In this document: positions 40,011 through 49,417 of the stretch, one piece after another
Layout: each line of letters opens with the position of its first letter
Numbering within the stretch: the stretch's first letter is position 1
Assembly (NCBI GenBank): GCA_016192065.1
Contig: JACPUX010000067.1
Span: 124,001 to 188,000, forward strand
Origin: Betaproteobacteria bacterium
GTDB lineage: Bacteria; Pseudomonadota; Gammaproteobacteria; Burkholderiales; Casimicrobiaceae
Length of the DNA: 64,000 bases
Reading direction: 5' to 3'
Notes under the pieces: model-generated
What the model was told of the DNA's origin: nothing
What the model saw: the letters and a program-made list of their open reading frames with translations, nothing else
Database searches by the model: none
Position numbers and translations under genes: made by a program

Positions 40011-41779
40011 TGCGTGGCCTTCTGGGTCTTGCCCTGGTGGCGCTGACCTGCGCCACGGGAGGTGTGTTGGCGGCCGATCCCAACAAGGTGCTGCGGGTGG
40101 TTTTTCCCATCGCGGAAAGTGGCTTCGACCCTCAGGGCACCAGCGACCTTTATTCCGCCACCCTGGCGCGCAACATCTTCGACACGCTTTATGTCGTCGA
40201 TTACCTGGCGCGGCCTTACAAAATCGTACCCAATGTCGCCGAGGCCCTGCCCGAAATCACCGAAGGTGGCACGGTGTTCACCATCCGGGTCAAGAAGGGC
40301 ATCTTCTTCACGCCCGACGCAGCCTTCAAGGGCAAGCAGCGCGAGCTGACGGCGCAGGACTTCATCTACAGCCTCAAGCGCATCCTCGACCCCAAGGTGC
40401 GCTCGCCCTACCTCTGGATGCTCGACGGGCGGGTAATCGGCGCCGAACCGCTGGTCAAAGCTGCGGGGCAGAGCGGTGGGCGCCTCGACTACGATGCCCC
40501 CATGGAGGGCCTGCAGGCGCTGGATCGTTACACCCTGCGCGTCAAGCTCAAGGAGCCTTATTACAACCTCCTCAACTACATGACCCACCCCGCCCTGGCT
40601 GCGGTGGCGCGCGAAGTGGTAGAACATTACGGCGACGAATTCAACGCCCATCCGGTGGGTACCGGGCCCTACCAACTCGCGCAGTGGCGCCGCGCGAGCA
40701 AGATCGTGCTCACCGCCAACCCCGGATTTCGACGGGAGGTCTTTCCGCACAGCGATGACGCGAAAGACGCCCGCGTGGTCCAGGCGATGAAGGGCAAGAC
40801 GCTGCCCGCCATCGGCCGGGTGGAAGTGAACATCATCGAAGAAGCTCAGTCGCGCCTCCTGGCCTTCAACGGCAAGGAACTTGACTATCTGCAAGTGCCC
40901 TATGACTTGGCGGCCAACGTGCTCGACGGCGATCGGCTCAAGCCGGAATACGCACGGCGCGGTGTCACCTGGGCGCGCACTCCCGATCCGGCGCTCGCCT
41001 ACACTTACTTCAACATGGAAGACCCGGTGGTCGGCGGCTACAGCAAGGAAAAAATCGCCCTGCGCCGCGCCATCGTCATGGGCTACAACCTCGAAGAGCA
41101 GATTCGCGTGCTTTATCACGGTCAGGCGATTGCCGCGACCCAGCCCATTCCCGTGGGCCTGCCGGGGCACGATGCGGGCTATCGCGGCGGCCCGCGTTAC
41201 GACCCGGTTGCGGCGCGCGCACTCTTGGATCGCATGGGCTACCGCGACCGCGATGGAGACGGTTTTCGCGAGCTGCCCGATGGCAAGCCGCTGGTGATCG
41301 AGAAATTCTCTACCCCCGCCAGCACCGACCGACAGCTCGACGAACTGTGGAAGCGCAGCATGGACGCCATCGGCATCCGCATGAACTTCTCGCACCAGAA
41401 GTGGCCCGACCTGCTCAAGATGGGCCGCGCCGGGAAGCTCCAAATGTGGAACGTGGGCTGGATCGTCAGTGTGCCCGACGGCGACAGCTTCTATCAATTG
41501 CTCTATAGCAAGACCATCGGCCAGGCCAACTATGGGCGCTTTTCTCTGCCCGAATTCGACCGCATTTACGAACAGACCAAGCCCATGCCCGACAGCCCCG
41601 AACGCACCGCGCTCTACCGCAAGCTCGCGGAAATCGTCGACGTGTACGCGCCTTGGCACTTGGGCGTCGTGCGCATCGACAATGTGTTGGCACAACCCTG
41701 GCTTCTAGGTTACAAGAAACACGACTTTTTGCGTCACCCCTGGATGTTCCTCGACCTCGATACCGGCCTGAAACCTTGA
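40010..41779 (+). CDS. ABC transporter substrate-binding protein, family 5 (peptide/oligopeptide type)
   Basis: This 589-residue exported binding protein has a signal peptide ending GGVLAADP and the family 5 pattern: LYSATLARNIFDTLY, PNVAEALPEI, GTVFTIRVKKGIFF, HPVGTGPYQLAQW and LRRAIVMGYN. No permease or ATPase genes are nearby, so its transporter is elsewhere or it acts otherwise. It is coupled to the peroxidase gene. The ligand is unknown. Confidence 0.85.
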   Translation: MRGLLGLALVALTCATGGVLAADPNKVLRVVFPIAESGFDPQGTSDLYSATLARNIFDTLYVVDYLARPYKIVPNVAEALPEITEGGTVFTIRVKKGIFFTPDAAFKGKQRELTAQDFIYSLKRILDPKVRSPYLWMLDGRVIGAEPLVKAAGQSGGRLDYDAPMEGLQALDRYTLRVKLKEPYYNLLNYMTHPALAAVAREVVEHYGDEFNAHPVGTGPYQLAQWRRASKIVLTANPGFRREVFPHSDDAKDARVVQAMKGKTLPAIGRVEVNIIEEAQSRLLAFNGKELDYLQVPYDLAANVLDGDRLKPEYARRGVTWARTPDPALAYTYFNMEDPVVGGYSKEKIALRRAIVMGYNLEEQIRVLYHGQAIAATQPIPVGLPGHDAGYRGGPRYDPVAARALLDRMGYRDRDGDGFRELPDGKPLVIEKFSTPASTDRQLDELWKRSMDAIGIRMNFSHQKWPDLLKMGRAGKLQMWNVGWIVSVPDGDSFYQLLYSKTIGQANYGRFSLPEFDRIYEQTKPMPDSPERTALYRKLAEIVDVYAPWHLGVVRIDNVLAQPWLLGYKKHDFLRHPWMFLDLDTGLKP

Positions 41780-41831
41780 AATGCCGCACCGGCGCGTGAA
41801 GCGCCCGATGTGAACAAATGGGAGTTTTGTT

Positions 41832-44717
41832 ATGCGATGGCGCCACTTCGTTCCTGGAATCTTCTTCTTTGGCGTAAGCGCTTGCCTCCTGGCGCAGGAT
41901 TTGCCGCGCGAGATCGGCGCCGAAGCCGCACTGGGCAAAAATCTCACCGGTGATGAGTGCGTCCTGCGCCGTGTGCAAGCTGGCGGCTGGGGCGAACAGG
42001 CCATGCGCTACGCGTTCCACTGCGAGGGCTGGAACCAGCCCAGCGGCACTCTGGTGATTTACCCTCGGCACGCGCGAGATCTCGCCTGGTGGTTGGGCGA
42101 ATCGCCTTGGGCACGGGGCATCGAGGAGAACGGAAGCTGCGAGCCGGCGCGGGCAGACAAGACCGCTCACGGCCTGGAAGCCAGCATGCGCCCTTGCCAG
42201 CATCGCCAGGGCTGGCGGCGGATCATGTTGGCCGCCAAGGCGGGCGAGGCTCGCTACCTCGCCGATTTTTTGCCCAACAATGCGCCGCTGGTCGAGCGGG
42301 CGCTGCTGGGCGCCATTGGTCGCGCGCCGCAGCCAGGCGGGGCGCCCCAAGGCCGGCGATTGGCGAGCCTCCGTGCCCTGGAGGAACTGTTGGGCACGCC
42401 CGAGGCGATGCCTTCGCTGCGCGACCTCGGGCAGTACCTGCAATATCGGGAGCTGGCGCAGGAGCAGCAGCGCGCGCGGCACTACCGGCAAGCCGAGCTG
42501 ACCTGGCAAAGCGTGGTCAGGATGCAGGAGCGGTTGTTCGGCCCCGCCAGCGCAGCGCTGGCGGCTTCCCTGCAGGAGATGGCGCACACCGTACGCAATC
42601 AGCGCCGGCTGGACGATGCCATGGCCCTGGTGCGCCGCGCCGAGCCCATCGTGGCGGCCGCGCGGGATCCCATCCTCACCGCGCACCAGTTGATCCACCA
42701 GGCCTACGACCTGCAATCGCGCCGGCGTCACGCCGAGTCGCTCCCGCTGGCGGAGCAGGCAGTCAATGCACTCCGGGACGAGCCGCGTCTGCGGTTTTAC
42801 CTCGGCGAAGCCTACTTCGCCAAGTCGGTGGCCTTGCATGGAATAGGCGACTTTGCCGGCGTCGAGCAAGCGGCTCGCATGTCGATGGGGTACATGCAGC
42901 GCTCCGAAGGCGCCTACGGTGTCTGGACCAACCGCGCGCGACTGCAGGCGGTGCGTGGTCTCATTGGGCAGCGCAAGTTTGCTGCCGCGCGCCCGCTCCT
43001 TGGCGAGGCGCTGGACATTGCCGAAACCACCTATGGCCGGGGTATCTGGTGGGCCAATGCCAAGATCATCGAGGGCGCGCTTGCGCGTGCCGAGGGCAAC
43101 ACCGCGCAAGCGCTCGACGCGTATCGGGCTTACGCCGAAGTTGCAGCACGCGAACAGTTTGCGTGCTATTTCGCGCCCTGTGCGCCAGCGCAGCTCGATG
43201 CCTTGATTGCCGCCGCCACCGCCGATTTGGAGGCGGCGCCGAAGCTCTTCGCCGAGACCTTTGCCGCGGCGCAGCTTGTCGAGTCTCCGGTGCTCGCTAC
43301 GGCGTTGAACCGGCTCGCCGCGCGGCTCGCGACGGATGAACCGGCCATTGGGGCGGCGCTGCGCGAGCAGCAGGATCTCCAGGAAAGCCAGAATCGCCTG
43401 CGGGCCGAACTGGGCGCCGAATCACGCAAAGGGGAGAAGCAGCGTTCGGTCGAGCGCGAGGCAAAGCTCGCCGCGGAACTGGCGAAACTCAATCAGGCAG
43501 GGAGAGACCAGGAGCTGCTGATTCAGGATCGCTTTCCACGCTATGCGCAAATGCTCTCCCGCCGCCCGGTGAGCGCCGAGCAGGTGATGGCACGCCTTGC
43601 ACCCGATGAGGGGTTGATTTTTCTCGCCAGCACCCCGGAGGGGGTGTACGGGTTTCTCGTGCACGGCATCTGGGGGCGCATTCATTTCTCGCCCTTCGAA
43701 TATGGTGAACAGAGGCGCGCCGTGACTCGATTGCGCGCGAGCATCGTGGCCAAGGACGGCGTCTTGCCCGTTTTCGACGCGCGCCTCGCGCACGATCTCT
43801 ACCGCCGCCTTTTTAAACCGCTGCTCGATGGACAGCGTACCCTGCGGCGCCTGGTAATCGTGCCCACGGGCTCTCTGATGAGTCTGCCCCCGGAAGTGCT
43901 TTTGAGCGCGGCGCCGCAACCGGGCGAAAAACCGGCCTGGCTGCTGCGCGACCATACCGTGTCGGTGTTGCCCAGCGTCGGCGCGTTTCTCAAGCTGCGC
44001 GAGGCAGGCAGGGCGAGGAGCAGCGGCGGTTTTCTGGCGGTCGCTGCGCCGCGTTTCGCAAGCTCCGCTCAAGGATCCAAGCGGGTCGCGGGCGACCCCT
44101 GCGGCGGCGACTTCGATGCGCGCAGCCTCGTGGCCGGCCTCGCGCCTCTGCCGGAAAGCGCAGACGAGGCGCGGGCGCTGGCAAATGCCTGGTCGCCGCA
44201 ACGCAATCGGCTGCTGCTCGGCGAAACGGCGAACAAGGCGGCCTTGCGCCAGGCGCTGGGCGAGAAACCGGCGATCGTCGCCTTTGCCACCCATGGCCTG
44301 TTGCCCGAGGAACTTTTCTGCGAAAACGAGCCTGCCTTGGCGCTAAGTCCTCGCCCCGGCGAAAGTGCCGAAGACGGCCTGTTGCGCGCCAGCGAAATCA
44401 TCGGCCTGCCGATTGACGCCGAACTGGTCATCCTTTCGGCCTGCAATACTGCGGGGGCCGACGGGCGACTGGGAGGCGAGAGCTTTTCCGGGCTGACGCG
44501 CGCCTTCTTCCATGCCGGTGCGCGCAACGTTTTGGCCACCCATTGGCCGATCGACTCCCGCGCCACCGTGGCCCTGATGGAAGCTCTGGCCAAGGCCCGC
44601 GCGAAGGGTGCGAGCTGGCCGGCGGCATTGCGCGAAGCCAAGCGTGTGCTGGCCGATCGGGCCGCGACCGCGCACCCTTTTTACTGGGGGGCTTTCAGTT
44701 TGGTGGGCGGGGGATGA
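41832..44717 (+). CDS. Exported CHAT-domain protease-like protein with TPR-like region
   Basis: This 961-residue protein begins with a signal peptide (HFVPGIFFFGVSACLLAQ). The middle (about residues 200-470) is helical with repeated TPR-like pairs; a charged coiled-coil segment lies near 520-570. The C-terminal CHAT domain is a caspase-like cysteine peptidase fold with His821 (FATHGLL) and Cys871 (ILSACNTA), the expected dyad, and the ending THWPIDSRATVALM. GGGAG precedes the ATG. Most CHAT proteins studied for defence or cell death are cytoplasmic; this one appears exported. No clear partner gene is adjacent. Confidence 0.85.
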   Translation: MRWRHFVPGIFFFGVSACLLAQDLPREIGAEAALGKNLTGDECVLRRVQAGGWGEQAMRYAFHCEGWNQPSGTLVIYPRHARDLAWWLGESPWARGIEENGSCEPARADKTAHGLEASMRPCQHRQGWRRIMLAAKAGEARYLADFLPNNAPLVERALLGAIGRAPQPGGAPQGRRLASLRALEELLGTPEAMPSLRDLGQYLQYRELAQEQQRARHYRQAELTWQSVVRMQERLFGPASAALAASLQEMAHTVRNQRRLDDAMALVRRAEPIVAAARDPILTAHQLIHQAYDLQSRRRHAESLPLAEQAVNALRDEPRLRFYLGEAYFAKSVALHGIGDFAGVEQAARMSMGYMQRSEGAYGVWTNRARLQAVRGLIGQRKFAAARPLLGEALDIAETTYGRGIWWANAKIIEGALARAEGNTAQALDAYRAYAEVAAREQFACYFAPCAPAQLDALIAAATADLEAAPKLFAETFAAAQLVESPVLATALNRLAARLATDEPAIGAALREQQDLQESQNRLRAELGAESRKGEKQRSVEREAKLAAELAKLNQAGRDQELLIQDRFPRYAQMLSRRPVSAEQVMARLAPDEGLIFLASTPEGVYGFLVHGIWGRIHFSPFEYGEQRRAVTRLRASIVAKDGVLPVFDARLAHDLYRRLFKPLLDGQRTLRRLVIVPTGSLMSLPPEVLLSAAPQPGEKPAWLLRDHTVSVLPSVGAFLKLREAGRARSSGGFLAVAAPRFASSAQGSKRVAGDPCGGDFDARSLVAGLAPLPESADEARALANAWSPQRNRLLLGETANKAALRQALGEKPAIVAFATHGLLPEELFCENEPALALSPRPGESAEDGLLRASEIIGLPIDAELVILSACNTAGADGRLGGESFSGLTRAFFHAGARNVLATHWPIDSRATVALMEALAKARAKGASWPAALREAKRVLADRAATAHPFYWGAFSLVGGG

Positions 44718-44813
44718 CGCCACCCGCATGCGTTCTATAGTCCGATTGGGGCTACTTCCTGATGCTGTTCAGCCTACCAGTGGCAACATCATCGTTCGAC
44801 CTGCCAGGAAGGG

Positions 44814-45467
44814 TCACTTGCCCCGGCCTGCGCGGTTGCTTGACCTGGCGCCAAGAGGGGCGGGGGCGAAGAGCCGCAGAAAATAGCCCAGCGCTTCTTC
44901 GGCGCGAAGTCGCAGCGCTTCCGGTTCTATGGCGTCCACGGCGCCGATCGCCAGCCGGATTTGCAGGTCGCCGATGAGCAAACGCACGTAGATTTCGGCA
45001 AGGTGTTCCGGGCTGTCCTGGGCCAGGTGGCCGGCGGCCGTTCCTGCCGCCATCAGGCGGGCGAGCGCGGGCATCACCGCATCGCGACCGCAGGCGGCGA
45101 GCAGCTTTCCCAGCCTTGCCGTTTCATGCACATCGGTCACGGCGGCGCGGTTGAGTGAAACCGCCAGTGCTCCGGTCACCGTGCCCAGAAGGGTCGGGCC
45201 GACGCGGCCGAGCGCGCTCACCGTGTCTTCGCCCTCGGCCACGGCGGAGGCGAGTTGGCGGGCCACCTCGGCCGCATTGGCCGAAACCAGCTCGGCAAAC
45301 AACTCCTGTTTGTTCCCGTACCAGCGGTAGAGCGTTTCGTTGGAGGCCGAAGCGGCCCGCGCCACTTGCAACATCGAAGTCGCGCGGTAACCATTTTCGA
45401 GCAGCAGCTTCGCCGCCGCTTCGCGGATGCGTACACGTCTTTCCAGTTGCTTGCGGGTGGGATTCAT
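44814..45467 (-). CDS. TetR-family regulator of the molybdenum hydroxylase genes
   Basis: This 217-residue regulator has a TetR helix-turn-helix (IREAAAKLLLENGYRATSML, then SNETLYRWYGNKQELFAELV) and an all-helical ligand domain with the AefR-like C-terminal style. It is divergent from the (2Fe-2S) protein gene, and two matching palindromes lie between them, so autoregulation and control of the hydroxylase are likely. The ligand is unknown. Confidence 0.88.
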   Translation of the reverse strand: MNPTRKQLERRVRIREAAAKLLLENGYRATSMLQVARAASASNETLYRWYGNKQELFAELVSANAAEVARQLASAVAEGEDTVSALGRVGPTLLGTVTGALAVSLNRAAVTDVHETARLGKLLAACGRDAVMPALARLMAAGTAAGHLAQDSPEHLAEIYVRLLIGDLQIRLAIGAVDAIEPEALRLRAEEALGYFLRLFAPAPLGARSSNRAGRGK

Positions 45468-45554
45468 GAGAGCCGTCGAGAACCGGGCGTGGGCGCGAGG
45501 GACTATACCCGAACTATCGCCGGAGGCGGGTTTCCGCAGGGGGCTTGCCGGTAA

Positions 45555-45572
45555 CCGTACATAACTGTACGA
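45555..45572. promoter_or_regulatory. Operator-like palindrome 1
   Basis: CCGTACA-TAAC-TGTACGA contains perfect 6-bp arms CGTACA/TGTACG. It is paired with a second site centred 27 bp away. It probably binds the divergent TetR protein. Confidence 0.55.
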
Positions 45573-45581
45573 TTAGGCTAT

Positions 45582-45599
45582 CCGTACACATGTTTACGG
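45582..45599. promoter_or_regulatory. Operator-like palindrome 2
   Basis: CCGTACA-CATG-TTTACGG repeats the first palindrome with one mismatch in the 7-bp arms and the same 4-base spacer. It ends 16 bp before the (2Fe-2S) protein start, where bound repressor would block transcription. Confidence 0.55.
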
Positions 45600-45615
45600 T
45601 TTGCGAGGCCCAGCC

Positions 45616-46098
45616 ATGTTCTCAGTCCAATTCCACCTCAACGGCCGTGCCGTGGCGGTCGAAGTCGCCGATCCCGAGCTGCCACTGCTATTTTTGCTGC
45701 GCGAATACCTCAAGCTCACCGGCACCAAGTACGGCTGCGGCGAGGGCGTCTGCGGCGCTTGTACGGTGCATCTCGATGGTCAGGCGGCACGTTCCTGCCA
45801 GATTCCTGTGCGCGCGCTGGCCGGTGTGAGGGTCACCACGATCGAGGGACTTTCTCCAGCGGGCGAACATCCGGTGCAAAGAGCCTGGATCGAAGGACAG
45901 GTGCCGCAATGCGGCTACTGCCAGCCGGGGCAGATCATGCAGGCGGCGGCCTTGCTGGCCGAGAATCCGCGTCCCACGACGCCCCAGATTGCGGCGGCAA
46001 TGGCCGGCAACCTGTGCCGCTGCGGCACGACGCCAAGGATTCTGGCGGCGGTCGCCGCCGCGGCCCAAATCGGGTCGACGGAGCGCCACCATGGCTGA
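45616..46098 (+). CDS. (2Fe-2S)-binding small subunit of a molybdenum hydroxylase
   Basis: This 160-residue subunit is of the xanthine-oxidase/isoquinoline 1-oxidoreductase type. It carries two clusters: the plant-ferredoxin-like set in GCGEGVCGACTVHLDG with a fourth Cys in SCQIP, and the CGYCQPGQ plus CRCGT set. It shuttles electrons from the Mo cofactor in the large subunit to an acceptor. It overlaps that subunit's gene by 8 bp. Confidence 0.92.
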   Translation: MFSVQFHLNGRAVAVEVADPELPLLFLLREYLKLTGTKYGCGEGVCGACTVHLDGQAARSCQIPVRALAGVRVTTIEGLSPAGEHPVQRAWIEGQVPQCGYCQPGQIMQAAALLAENPRPTTPQIAAAMAGNLCRCGTTPRILAAVAAAAQIGSTERHHG

Positions 46099-48280
46099 GG
46101 ATCTCGGCAGAGGGAGTTTCAGGAAGTCCCGGCGCCGCTTCCTCATTGCCTCGGGGGTCGCCACGGCGGGCGCTGGAACGGGCATTTGGGCTTGGCCCGA
46201 GGCGACATCCGTTGCCGGCCAGCGCATCAACGACTTTGTCGTCGTGGCCGAGGACGGGACGATTGAAGTGCTGCTACCCGCGCAGGACCTGGGCCAGGGC
46301 GCGACGACGGTCTTGCCGATGATCCTCGCCGAGGAAATCGGCGCCGACCTTCATCGCCTGCGAATCCACGCCGCACCCCGCGATGCCTCGCGCTATGGCA
46401 ATCCCGCCTTCGATGGGCGCCTGGTGACCGCGGATTCCAAGACCACCTCCGGCTACTTCGATTTGTTGCGCCGCGCGGGGGCGCAGACCCGGCTCGCGCT
46501 GATTGCCGCGGCCGCGAGCAGTCGTGGCTGGAACCCCGCCGATTGTCGCGCTGAGGGCCACGCGGTGCGGCATCGCGTCGATCAAACGAGCATCGATTTC
46601 GCCGCCATCGCGCAGACGGCAGGCAGCCTGCGCGCGGTTGAGGTCGGCGGCGGCGATCTCAAGGCGCGGCGGGATTACGTACTGATCGGCAGCTCGCCGC
46701 CGCCCCGTGATCTCAGGGCCAAGGTGACCGGCGCCTTCGCCTTCGGCGTTGATCGCCGCAGCCCGGATGCGCTGGTCGCCATGGTTGTGCGTAGTCCGCA
46801 TCTACTCGGGCTACCGCTGGAGGTCGACGAATCAGCGGCGAGGCAAGTCGCCGATGTGGAGGCGGTGGTCAGGCTCGAAGACGGTGTCGCGGTCGTCGCC
46901 AGAAACACCTATGCCGCGCGCAAGGGGGCGAGCCAGCTCAAGGTCCAATGGACGCCCCCGGTCGCGTTCGACGACCTGGCCCAAGCGCAGGCACTGATCG
47001 CCGCGCTCGCCGGTGCTGATGTTGCGCCGCAGGTCGTGGCGCAGTCCGGGGACGCCGCGGCGGCGGGCGATGCCGCCATCGTCGTGGATATGAGTTTCAC
47101 CACACCCCAGGTCAGCCACCTCGCCCTCGAGCCGCTGAACGCCGAGGCGCGCGCCCGAGCGCTCGGACTCGGCGTGGCCATCCGCGGATCGGGCCAATCC
47201 TCGGACCTCGATATGCGCTACGCGGCGCGCGCCTGGAAGACCGCACCCTTCATGATCGAAATCCACACCGCGCCGTCGGGCGGCGCCTTCGGCCGGAGGG
47301 TGCTGAACGATACCGTTCGCGATGCGGCGACGATCGCCAAGGCGCTGGGCAAACCTGTTCAGGTGATCCGCCCGCTGGCCGATGAACTGCGCCGCGGCCA
47401 GGTTCGTCCGGCCAGCGCCCACCGCATTGCCGCCCGTGCCGACGCCACCGGTCGCCTGCTGTACTGGGAGCACACCTGCGCCTCGGACAGCGTACTGGCT
47501 CGCCAGCTACCGTCCACTTTTGAGGCCAAGGGAGGGCAGGACAACACCGCCACCGACGGGCTGAGACACCCTTATCGCGTCGCCGCAGGGGAGATCCTGC
47601 GCTGGTGCCGGCACGAGTCCCCGCCCGAACCCGGGTTCCTGCGCGGCGTCTCCGCGGGAACCACGATCTTTGCCAGCGAAACCGTTGTCGATGTCGTCGC
47701 CCGTCAGGCCGGACGTGACCCGCTCGAATGGCGCCTCGCCCATGTTGAGGCGCAGGCCGGTCGGCGTGTGCTGGAGCGGGTCGCCGCCATGGCGCACTGG
47801 GGGGCGGTGGACGGCGCGCGGCGGGGCATCGCACTGATGAGTTTCCGCGGCTCCTGGATCGCGACCGTGGCCACCTTGGTCCGGCAAGCCGGGGAAGCCC
47901 GTGTCGCACGCCTCGACATCGCCGCCGATGTCGGGTTGGCGATTCATCCGCGCCTGGTCATCGGCCAGATCGAAGGCGCGGCGATGTTCGGTCTGTCGCT
48001 GGCACTTTTCGAACACCTTCACTTCCGCGATGGCGCGGCGGTGATCGACGGGGTTGCCAGTTACCCGGTGCTGCGGGCCGATCGCTCGCCCGCGATCCAG
48101 GTCGAACTCGTTGGCACTGAGCAAGGGGAACGGCCCGGCGGGGCGGGCGAGATCGGCGTGCCCACGGTCGCGCCAGCGATCGGCAATGCCTTGGCGACAT
48201 TCGCGGGGCAGTACCAGACCCATCTGCCCTTGCGCTTGGGCATTGGCGGCGAAACCGGTCGCGCTGCTGCGGCGTCGTAG
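46091..48280 (+). CDS. Molybdopterin-dependent hydroxylase large subunit (IorB-like), Tat-exported
   Basis: This 729-residue Mo-cofactor subunit of the isoquinoline 1-oxidoreductase/aldehyde dehydrogenase type has a twin-arginine signal KSRRRFLIASGVA near residue 12, followed by repeated cofactor domains (LPAQDLGQGATTVLPMILAEE, APSGGAFGRRV) and the catalytic Glu in GGAGEIGVPTVAPA. The small subunit has no signal and would be carried along folded. It hydroxylates an N-heterocycle or aldehyde; the substrate is unknown. No dedicated membrane cytochrome gene is adjacent. Confidence 0.88.
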   Translation: MAEDLGRGSFRKSRRRFLIASGVATAGAGTGIWAWPEATSVAGQRINDFVVVAEDGTIEVLLPAQDLGQGATTVLPMILAEEIGADLHRLRIHAAPRDASRYGNPAFDGRLVTADSKTTSGYFDLLRRAGAQTRLALIAAAASSRGWNPADCRAEGHAVRHRVDQTSIDFAAIAQTAGSLRAVEVGGGDLKARRDYVLIGSSPPPRDLRAKVTGAFAFGVDRRSPDALVAMVVRSPHLLGLPLEVDESAARQVADVEAVVRLEDGVAVVARNTYAARKGASQLKVQWTPPVAFDDLAQAQALIAALAGADVAPQVVAQSGDAAAAGDAAIVVDMSFTTPQVSHLALEPLNAEARARALGLGVAIRGSGQSSDLDMRYAARAWKTAPFMIEIHTAPSGGAFGRRVLNDTVRDAATIAKALGKPVQVIRPLADELRRGQVRPASAHRIAARADATGRLLYWEHTCASDSVLARQLPSTFEAKGGQDNTATDGLRHPYRVAAGEILRWCRHESPPEPGFLRGVSAGTTIFASETVVDVVARQAGRDPLEWRLAHVEAQAGRRVLERVAAMAHWGAVDGARRGIALMSFRGSWIATVATLVRQAGEARVARLDIAADVGLAIHPRLVIGQIEGAAMFGLSLALFEHLHFRDGAAVIDGVASYPVLRADRSPAIQVELVGTEQGERPGGAGEIGVPTVAPAIGNALATFAGQYQTHLPLRLGIGGETGRAAAAS

Positions 48281-48319
48281 CACGGTTGGCGGGCGCCCTC
48301 CTGCGGTCCAATTTGCCCG

Positions 48320-48515
48320 AGCTCGCGACCCCGCGCGCGCGACCGTCTGCGGTCGCGGCAGGACCTCGATGAGCTTGAGGGCGAGCGTCATTTCGACGAC
48401 TTCGGACCGCACGAGCAAGAAAGTGGCCGCGATTGTGGCCGGCTCGAAGCCCGTGGCCGAGAGCATCTGATCGGCCACCCGCGATTCGCGCGCGCCCGCG
48501 CCCAGGACTACGGCC
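48320..48515 (-). pseudogene. Remnant of a LysR-type regulator
   Basis: The minus-strand translation GAGARESRVADQMLSATG, then FEPATIAATFLLVRSEVVEM, aligns with the middle of the intact LysR at 57630-58562 (GAREVLARVADHVLSAASFE...). Only about 60 codons remain, with no DNA-binding domain or C-terminus, and the reading drifts after PRPQTV. It abuts the end of the TetR-like gene. This is a decayed paralogue. Confidence 0.65.
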
Positions 48516-49359
48516 CCATCGGTTCGCGCAGCAGACGCACCAGATGGCGAGCGATTTCCGCGGGCGAGCGCTTGCCCGGCCGGTACCAGGTGCGGGTCCA
48601 GTTCAGCGCGCCGAGCAGTTGCAAGCGAAACAGCTTACGGTCGATGCCGGACGGCAGCGCCAGCGCTTCGATCAAGCGCCGATAGAGCGCCTCGAAGCGG
48701 TCGCGCTCGGCGCGCAATTGGCGTTGCATTTCCGGCGAGCTGAAGAGGAACAGGCTCGCACCGGTCCACACCGTCAGGTCGTTTCCGGAAACGAGATGGC
48801 GAATATGCACCTCGCAGGCGATCTCCAGTCGTTGCCAGGGATCCCGCGCGGTGGCGATGGCAAGCTCCACGGCGCGGGTGACTTCGCGCATGCCCGCCGA
48901 GTGGGCGGCCACGAACAGGTCGTCCTTCGAGGCGAAGTGGTGGTACATCGAGCCCGGCTGAATCCCGGCGGCCTCGGCGATGCTGCGCACCGAAGTGCGG
49001 GCGAAGCCGCGCCGCGAGAACTCGCGCACCGCGACCGCCAGCAAGTGTTCCCGCGCCATGATCGGAGCCTCGCCGAAGAGGCCGCCGCGGCGTCCCTCGA
49101 TGCGTGCCACCGCTTCGGCCTGTGCCGTCGACAGGCGTGACTTTGGGAGCCGTTTCAGTGACGCCGCCCGTTTGGCGGCGGTCTCGAGACCGTGGCGCCG
49201 CCAGATCCAGCGCACTCCGGCCGCCGAAACCTTGAGTTCCTTTGCCGCCATGAATTCGGCGACGCGCGCCTGGCCCCACTCCGGGTGTTCGTGGGCATGG
49301 TGCAGCACCGCACGCTCGACTTCCTGGCGTCGCTTGAGGGTGGACTTGGCTGGTGGCAT
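48508..49359 (-). CDS. TetR-family regulator fused to an N-terminal transposase-type helix-turn-helix
   Basis: This 283-residue protein has two DNA-binding modules. Residues about 10-70 (AHEHPEWGQARVAEFM, SAAGVRWIWRRHGLET) resemble the N-terminal HTH of IS481-type integrases. Residues about 100-150 (AVREFSRRGFARTSVRSIAE, GSMYHHFASKDDLF) are a normal TetR HTH, followed by a ligand domain. It is divergent from the hydratase/dehydrogenase gene and probably represses that beta-oxidation operon. A GTG two codons earlier (49365) is an alternative start. Confidence 0.8.
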   Translation of the reverse strand: MPPAKSTLKRRQEVERAVLHHAHEHPEWGQARVAEFMAAKELKVSAAGVRWIWRRHGLETAAKRAASLKRLPKSRLSTAQAEAVARIEGRRGGLFGEAPIMAREHLLAVAVREFSRRGFARTSVRSIAEAAGIQPGSMYHHFASKDDLFVAAHSAGMREVTRAVELAIATARDPWQRLEIACEVHIRHLVSGNDLTVWTGASLFLFSSPEMQRQLRAERDRFEALYRRLIEALALPSGIDRKLFRLQLLGALNWTRTWYRPGKRSPAEIARHLVRLLREPMGP

Positions 49360-49379
49360 TGCCACACTCTAGCACACAC

Positions 49380-49417
49380 ACTAACTAACTAACCAAACCG
49401 CCGTTTGACAAAGTTAG
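49380..49417. promoter_or_regulatory. Operator-like region between TetR and beta-oxidation genes
   Basis: CAAAC-CGCC-GTTTG (49394-49407) is a perfect palindrome, flanked by repeated ACTAACTAAC on the left and GTTAGT on the right, which also pair. It sits in the divergent promoter region and may bind the fused TetR protein. Confidence 0.4.
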
